A stretch of 64,000 nt of DNA from assembly GCA_964586075.1 (NCBI GenBank), contig CAZPGZ010000004.1, positions 86,357 to 150,356 of the forward strand, in the 5' to 3' direction. Shown here piece after piece: positions 60,567 through 64,000 of this stretch. The translations under genes were made by a program, and so were the position numbers. Under the pieces are notes generated by a model. It saw nothing but the letters and a program-made list of their open reading frames with translations, did not search any database and was not told the DNA's origin. How positions within the stretch are numbered: position 1 is the stretch's first letter; every line of letters begins with the position of its first letter. The DNA comes from JBAZLV01 sp964586075 (GTDB lineage: Bacteria > Nitrospirota > UBA9217).

Positions 60567-61538
60567 GTGAATAAAAGCATTATTGCAATGTTATTTCTGT
60601 CTGTTTTTCTTCCTGCGTGTGTTGATCAGAAAACAGTCCAAAAAACAGAATTTATCATGGGTACGGACATAACTATTACGGTCGTCGCCCGGAACGCTGA
60701 ACAGGGAGAATCAGCCATAGAACTCGGGATGGCTGAACTGCGCCGGCTTGATGTCATGTTGTCACGCTTTAAGGAGTCGAGTGAAGTAGCCAGGATAAAT
60801 CGCGATGCCGGGATAAAACCGGTCAGAGTCTCACCGGAGTTGCTGGATGTCGTGGAACGAGCAGCAGCTGTTTCAAAGCTCTCAGGCGGCATTTTCGACA
60901 TCACGATAGGCCCCCTGGTGGTTTTATGGCAGTCCAGGATGCAAGAAGGGAAAATACCCTCAAATGATGAAATCAAATCGATACTCTCTCTTGTTAACTA
61001 CCGTAATATAATTATTGACAAAAAAGCGTCCACGATATTCCTCAAAAAAACAGGTATGATTATCGACCTCGGCGGCATGAAAGGGTATGGAGCTGACCGG
61101 GTGGCTGATCTCTATAAAAGCCGTGGTATACACAACGCGCTTATTGCCGTTGCAGGCGATATCAGAGCGCTGGGCTTCCGGGAAGACGGTAGTCCGTGGA
61201 AAATAGGGGTGCAACACCCACGCGACCCGCGGAAAATGCTTACCATACTCAAATTGACCGATAAATGTGTCTCAACATCAGGCGATTACGAACGCTTCGT
61301 CATTAAGGACAACAAGCGCTATCATCATATTATCGACCCTCGCACGGGAAGGCCTTCGACCGGAGTTACCTCCGTGACCCTTATCGGAGAGACCGGATCG
61401 TTTGTTGACCCTCTTGCAAAAATTCCGTTTATACTCGGTCCTGAAAAGGGATTGGAACTTATAAAAAAATTCGGCATAGAAGCCATCATAGTTGACGATG
61501 CGGGCGCCATTACGACAACAGCCGGGATCAAACTGTAA
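60567..61538 (+). CDS. apbE: FAD:protein FMN transferase (ApbE), lipoprotein form
   Basis: A 323-residue flavin transferase that attaches FMN to a Thr of target proteins such as RnfG/NqrC. The lipobox is FLPAC near the N-terminus. Typical segments are EFIMGTDITITV, MLSRFKESSEVARIN, LDVVERAAAVSKLSGGIFDI, DLGGMKGYGADRVADL and HHIIDPRTGRPSTGV. The GTG at 60567 with AAGGA 9 nt upstream is preferred; the longer frame to 60483 would place a soluble stretch before the signal peptide. A TTGACT-17-TAGGCT promoter (60464-60492) lies upstream. No Rnf or Nqr gene is nearby. Confidence 0.9.
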   Translation: MNKSIIAMLFLSVFLPACVDQKTVQKTEFIMGTDITITVVARNAEQGESAIELGMAELRRLDVMLSRFKESSEVARINRDAGIKPVRVSPELLDVVERAAAVSKLSGGIFDITIGPLVVLWQSRMQEGKIPSNDEIKSILSLVNYRNIIIDKKASTIFLKKTGMIIDLGGMKGYGADRVADLYKSRGIHNALIAVAGDIRALGFREDGSPWKIGVQHPRDPRKMLTILKLTDKCVSTSGDYERFVIKDNKRYHHIIDPRTGRPSTGVTSVTLIGETGSFVDPLAKIPFILGPEKGLELIKKFGIEAIIVDDAGAITTTAGIKL

Positions 61539-61640
61539 GCAGCCGAATCCTTGAGTAATATTCTCTAAAAAATAATTGGCCGACTTGCTCTGTGCTTTTT
61601 CTGCAAACTGCCGGAGCGTGTTGGTGAACAATATATCTCC

Positions 61641-61709
61641 TTGACCGAGATGATGGAATGCGTTATGATATGCAAACCAATAAAATTATTTTTACGTAAG
61701 TTTATTGGT
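61641..61709 (+). promoter_or_regulatory. Promoter and 5' hairpin of the PocR-GGDEF gene
   Basis: TTGACC (61641-61646) and TATGAT (61664-61669) are 17 nt apart. The predicted transcript start, about 61676, is the first base of the inverted repeat ACCAATAAA / TTTATTGGT (61676-61684 and 61701-61709). The mRNA would therefore begin with a 9-bp hairpin, which could protect its 5' end or act as an operator in DNA. Confidence 0.55.
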
Positions 61710-61740
61710 CTAAGTGCGATAACGACACTCGTTTATTACG

Positions 61741-63297
61741 ATGCGGGGAATGAGCATGCACAGGATTGCAGATCTTCTTGACATGTCCATGGTCCAGAAG
61801 CTCGCTGATTCAAATTTTCGCGCCACCGGTTTGCCCATTTCTATTATTGATACTATGGATGGCACGGTTCTGGTCAAAGCGGGCTGGTCGGCTATTTGCA
61901 CAAATATCCACCGGTTTAATCCGATGTTGCATCAACGCTGCCTGGAGAGCGACCATTATCTCGATGATCATCTGGGAGAACAGGAATATTTTCAATATCG
62001 ATGCAAAAACGGGCTTTGGCATATCGCCATACCCATTATGGTTGCCGGTAATCACCTGGCAACCTTGTTCCTTTCACAGTTCTGGTTCGAAGGAGATGTG
62101 CCGGATCGTGAATACTTCGCCCGCCAGGCGATGGATTTCGGCTGTGATCTCGAAACCTATCTTAAGGAAATCAACCGCATCCCTGTTTTTGCGAAAGAAA
62201 AAGTAGCTTATATTGTTGTGTTTTACCGGTCGCTTGCCCGTTTTATCGCTGACCTTGCGGATCGCTCATTGCATCTTCTGGAAGCAAAACAGTCTATGCT
62301 GGAAAGTGAAAACAAATATCGCAGTCTTGTAAATAACATACCGGTCGGCATTTACAGCAATACGCCTGCGCGCGGTAGATTCCTTCATGGAAATCCCGCA
62401 ATGGTCAGAATTACCGGCTGCGATTCCCTGGAAGAATTGCTGTCGATGGATATGAGCGATCTGTACCAGAAACCGGAAGACAGAATAAAGCTGCTCGAGG
62501 AGTTAAAAATCAAGGGTTTTATAAAAGACCGTGAACTGGCAATGAAAAAAAAGGACGGTACACCCATTTGGTGTTCGACGACCGTCACCGCGCATTTCAA
62601 CGAGCAGGGCGACATCATTATGACGGAAGGCGTCGTCGAGGACATTACCGTACGCAAGCAAAATCAGGACGAATTGCTTAAGATCCATCATGAGCTTGAA
62701 ATGCGGATCCAGGAACGTACCGCTGATCTTGCAAGGACCAATGAATTGCTCTTGCTGGAGATTGCCGAGCGCAAGCGCGCTGAAGAAAAATTGCGTGAGT
62801 TGTCGGAAATGGACCCGCTGACAATGACGTATAACAGAAGGAAACTCCTTGAACTTTTGATGCTGGAAATAGAAAAAGTAAAACGGCACTCGCATCCGCT
62901 TTCTCTGATTATGCTGGATATTGATTTTTTTAAAAAAATAAACGATAAGCATGGGCATAATGCAGGAGATGCCGTCCTGAAATCAACCACGACCATCATC
63001 TGCGGTATCATCAGAAAAATAGACATTTTTGCGCGGTACGGCGGAGACGAATTCATTATTCTTTCCCCGGAAACGGACCGGGAAGGGGCGCTGGTGATTG
63101 CGGACAAGATACGGGATGCCATAGCCCGGCATTCCTATCCGGCGATGGAGCCCATTACCATCAGTGTTGGAGTGGCGGAGCTGTCCTCCGAGGATTCCGG
63201 AGCAACCTTGATCGAAAAGGCTGACGAAGCACTCTACCTTGCCAAAAAAAGAGGAAGAAACAAGGTTGAGTTATTTATTCCGAAGCAACGCCCGTGA
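61741..63297 (+). CDS. PocR-PAS-GGDEF diguanylate cyclase
   Basis: A 518-residue cytoplasmic signalling protein. Residues about 10-165 are a PocR ligand-binding domain (LADSNFRATGLPISIID; CKNGLWHIAIPIMVAGNHLA; the paired Cys of these domains fit C-x-x-x-H sites around NPMLHQRCLESD). A PAS domain follows (residues about 195-310), a coiled coil (ELEMRIQERTADLARTNELL) and a canonical GGDEF domain. The active site is ARYGGDEFIIL and the inhibitory RxxD is RKID five residues before it. It should make cyclic di-GMP under product control. The ATG at 61756 behind GGGGA is an alternative start. Confidence 0.9.
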   Translation: MRGMSMHRIADLLDMSMVQKLADSNFRATGLPISIIDTMDGTVLVKAGWSAICTNIHRFNPMLHQRCLESDHYLDDHLGEQEYFQYRCKNGLWHIAIPIMVAGNHLATLFLSQFWFEGDVPDREYFARQAMDFGCDLETYLKEINRIPVFAKEKVAYIVVFYRSLARFIADLADRSLHLLEAKQSMLESENKYRSLVNNIPVGIYSNTPARGRFLHGNPAMVRITGCDSLEELLSMDMSDLYQKPEDRIKLLEELKIKGFIKDRELAMKKKDGTPIWCSTTVTAHFNEQGDIIMTEGVVEDITVRKQNQDELLKIHHELEMRIQERTADLARTNELLLLEIAERKRAEEKLRELSEMDPLTMTYNRRKLLELLMLEIEKVKRHSHPLSLIMLDIDFFKKINDKHGHNAGDAVLKSTTTIICGIIRKIDIFARYGGDEFIILSPETDREGALVIADKIRDAIARHSYPAMEPITISVGVAELSSEDSGATLIEKADEALYLAKKRGRNKVELFIPKQRP

Positions 63298-63448
63298 TTT
63301 TTTGTTTGTTGGCATGACGTTTCTCTGAGCTGCTTTCAACAGCTTATTACCCACCTTCATTATCAGACGGACAGAGTTCGATCCATATTCTCTCTTGTAT
63401 TATCCCTTCTCAAAACTATCCTGTTTAACGCAAAAACGTCTATTCTGC

Positions 63449-63477
63449 TTGACAAAAGTTCACTTCTGTATTAGTTT
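63449..63477 (+). promoter_or_regulatory. Sigma-70 promoter of nikR
   Basis: TTGACA (63449-63454) and TAGTTT (63472-63477) are 17 nt apart, followed by a 20-nt leader and ACAGGAGAG before the ATG. No GTATGA-N16-TCATAC NikR operator is visible here. Confidence 0.65.
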
Positions 63478-63504
63478 GATAAAAAAAATATTACAGGAGA
63501 GCCT

Positions 63505-63924
63505 ATGTCAGAACTCATCCGTTTTGGTGTATCCATCGACAGCAAACTTATAAAAAAGTTCGACGATCTTATCGATAAAAAAGGCTATGCAACGCGATCC
63601 GAGGCCATACGCGACATGATCCGGGACACGCTGGTCGAGCAGGAATGGGAATCCGGCGATCAGGAAACAGTCGGCACGATTACGCTGGTCTATAATCACC
63701 ATACCCGTGAACTTGACCACGCGCTTACGGACATGCAGCACAAGTCTTTCCACCAGATTATTTCCGCTCTCCATGTCCATCTTGATGCGCACAACTGCCT
63801 GGAGGTCCTTGTCGTCAAGGGCAGGAGCAAAGAGATAAAAATGATCGCTGACCGTTTGATAGGCACCAAGGGCGTAAAGCATGGGAAACTGACGACGACA
63901 ACTACAGGGAAAGAGTTAACTTAG
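63505..63924 (+). CDS. nikR: Nickel-responsive regulator NikR
   Basis: A 139-residue transcription factor: N-terminal ribbon-helix-helix (LIRFGVSIDSKLIKKFDDLI; KGYATRSEAIRDMIRD) and a C-terminal ACT domain holding the nickel ligands in SALHVHLDAHNCLEVLVVKG (His, His, His, Cys). It usually represses nickel uptake genes. AGGAGAG lies before the ATG. No nickel transporter or hydrogenase gene follows within the last 76 bases of the window. Confidence 0.93.
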   Translation: MSELIRFGVSIDSKLIKKFDDLIDKKGYATRSEAIRDMIRDTLVEQEWESGDQETVGTITLVYNHHTRELDHALTDMQHKSFHQIISALHVHLDAHNCLEVLVVKGRSKEIKMIADRLIGTKGVKHGKLTTTTTGKELT

Positions 63925-64000
63925 TGTTCATATGGATTTTTTGTATTGACCTTCCCCCGGAAAACAGTACCACTCAGAGAGTCGGACCTATGGTAACATA

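Noticed and set aside
1..64000. CRISPR arrays, tRNA or rRNA genes, and prophage genes.
   Set aside because: I found no regularly spaced repeats, no cloverleaf-like sequence with CCA-type end, no rRNA sequence and no phage structural genes.

Overview
The window looks like a chromosomal segment of a diderm, anaerobe-type bacterium of the Desulfobacterota/Nitrospirota kind. No 16S rRNA or tRNA is present, so this is inference. It rests on a Geobacter-like type IV pilin, sigma-54 promoters for pilus genes, futalosine-route menaquinone genes with an amidohydrolase deaminase, LPS heptose and Mla genes, and a Rsb partner switch. Most genes are housekeeping or pilus genes of moderate GC. One GC-rich block (about 34.5-42.5 kb) is clearly foreign.

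Layout. 0-1.7 kb: tRNA methylthiotransferases miaB (cut by the edge) and mtaB. 1.9-5.4 kb (minus): mqnC, mqnE, mqnX. 5.5-8.9 kb: sigma-54 promoter, structured leader and major pilin, then an ABC transporter plus TPR-like protein resembling Myxococcus PilH/PilI/PilG. 8.9-12.8 kb (minus): lipoprotein, a variant GGDEF protein and a class A penicillin-binding protein. 12.9-17.7 kb: cobalamin adenosyltransferase, phoH, pgpH, ybeY, a DagK-PAP2 fusion and a roadblock protein. 17.7-23.3 kb: accA (minus), rplI, dnaB, two TPR plus cNMP-binding paralogues and a Memo-like protein. 23.4-32.1 kb: a second sigma-54 promoter and pilV, pilW, pilX, a small secreted protein, pilY1, a lipoprotein and two FimT/GspH pseudopilins. 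32.1-34.2 kb: tungstate-type ABC genes and maf. 34.3-42.7 kb: an island between two same-direction copies of a 28-bp IS3-type end, with an aspA remnant, a lipoprotein and a complete RND efflux operon. 42.7-45.2 kb: a LuxR-type regulator without its phosphoacceptor, an unidentified structured RNA gene and htpX. 45.3-51.2 kb: rsbU-rsbW-rsbV followed by mlaE-mlaF-mlaD and hisS. 51.3-63.9 kb: an active-site-degenerate phosphohexomutase, eno, a zincin, rfaE2, an HD-GYP regulator, pilB, a glucan phosphorylase, apbE, a PocR-PAS-GGDEF protein and nikR.

Functionally the window joins pilus assembly with cyclic-dinucleotide signalling (two GGDEF proteins, one HD-GYP, one PgpH) and cell-envelope maintenance. 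Three observations stand out. At least seven genes have a 17-nt-spaced sigma-70 promoter whose -10 box ends 5-7 nt before the start codon, which predicts leaderless mRNAs. An RNA of about 185 nt between the luxR-type gene and htpX has paired ends, several hairpins, a promoter and a terminator. The phosphohexomutase homologue has lost its catalytic serine and most of its metal-binding loop.
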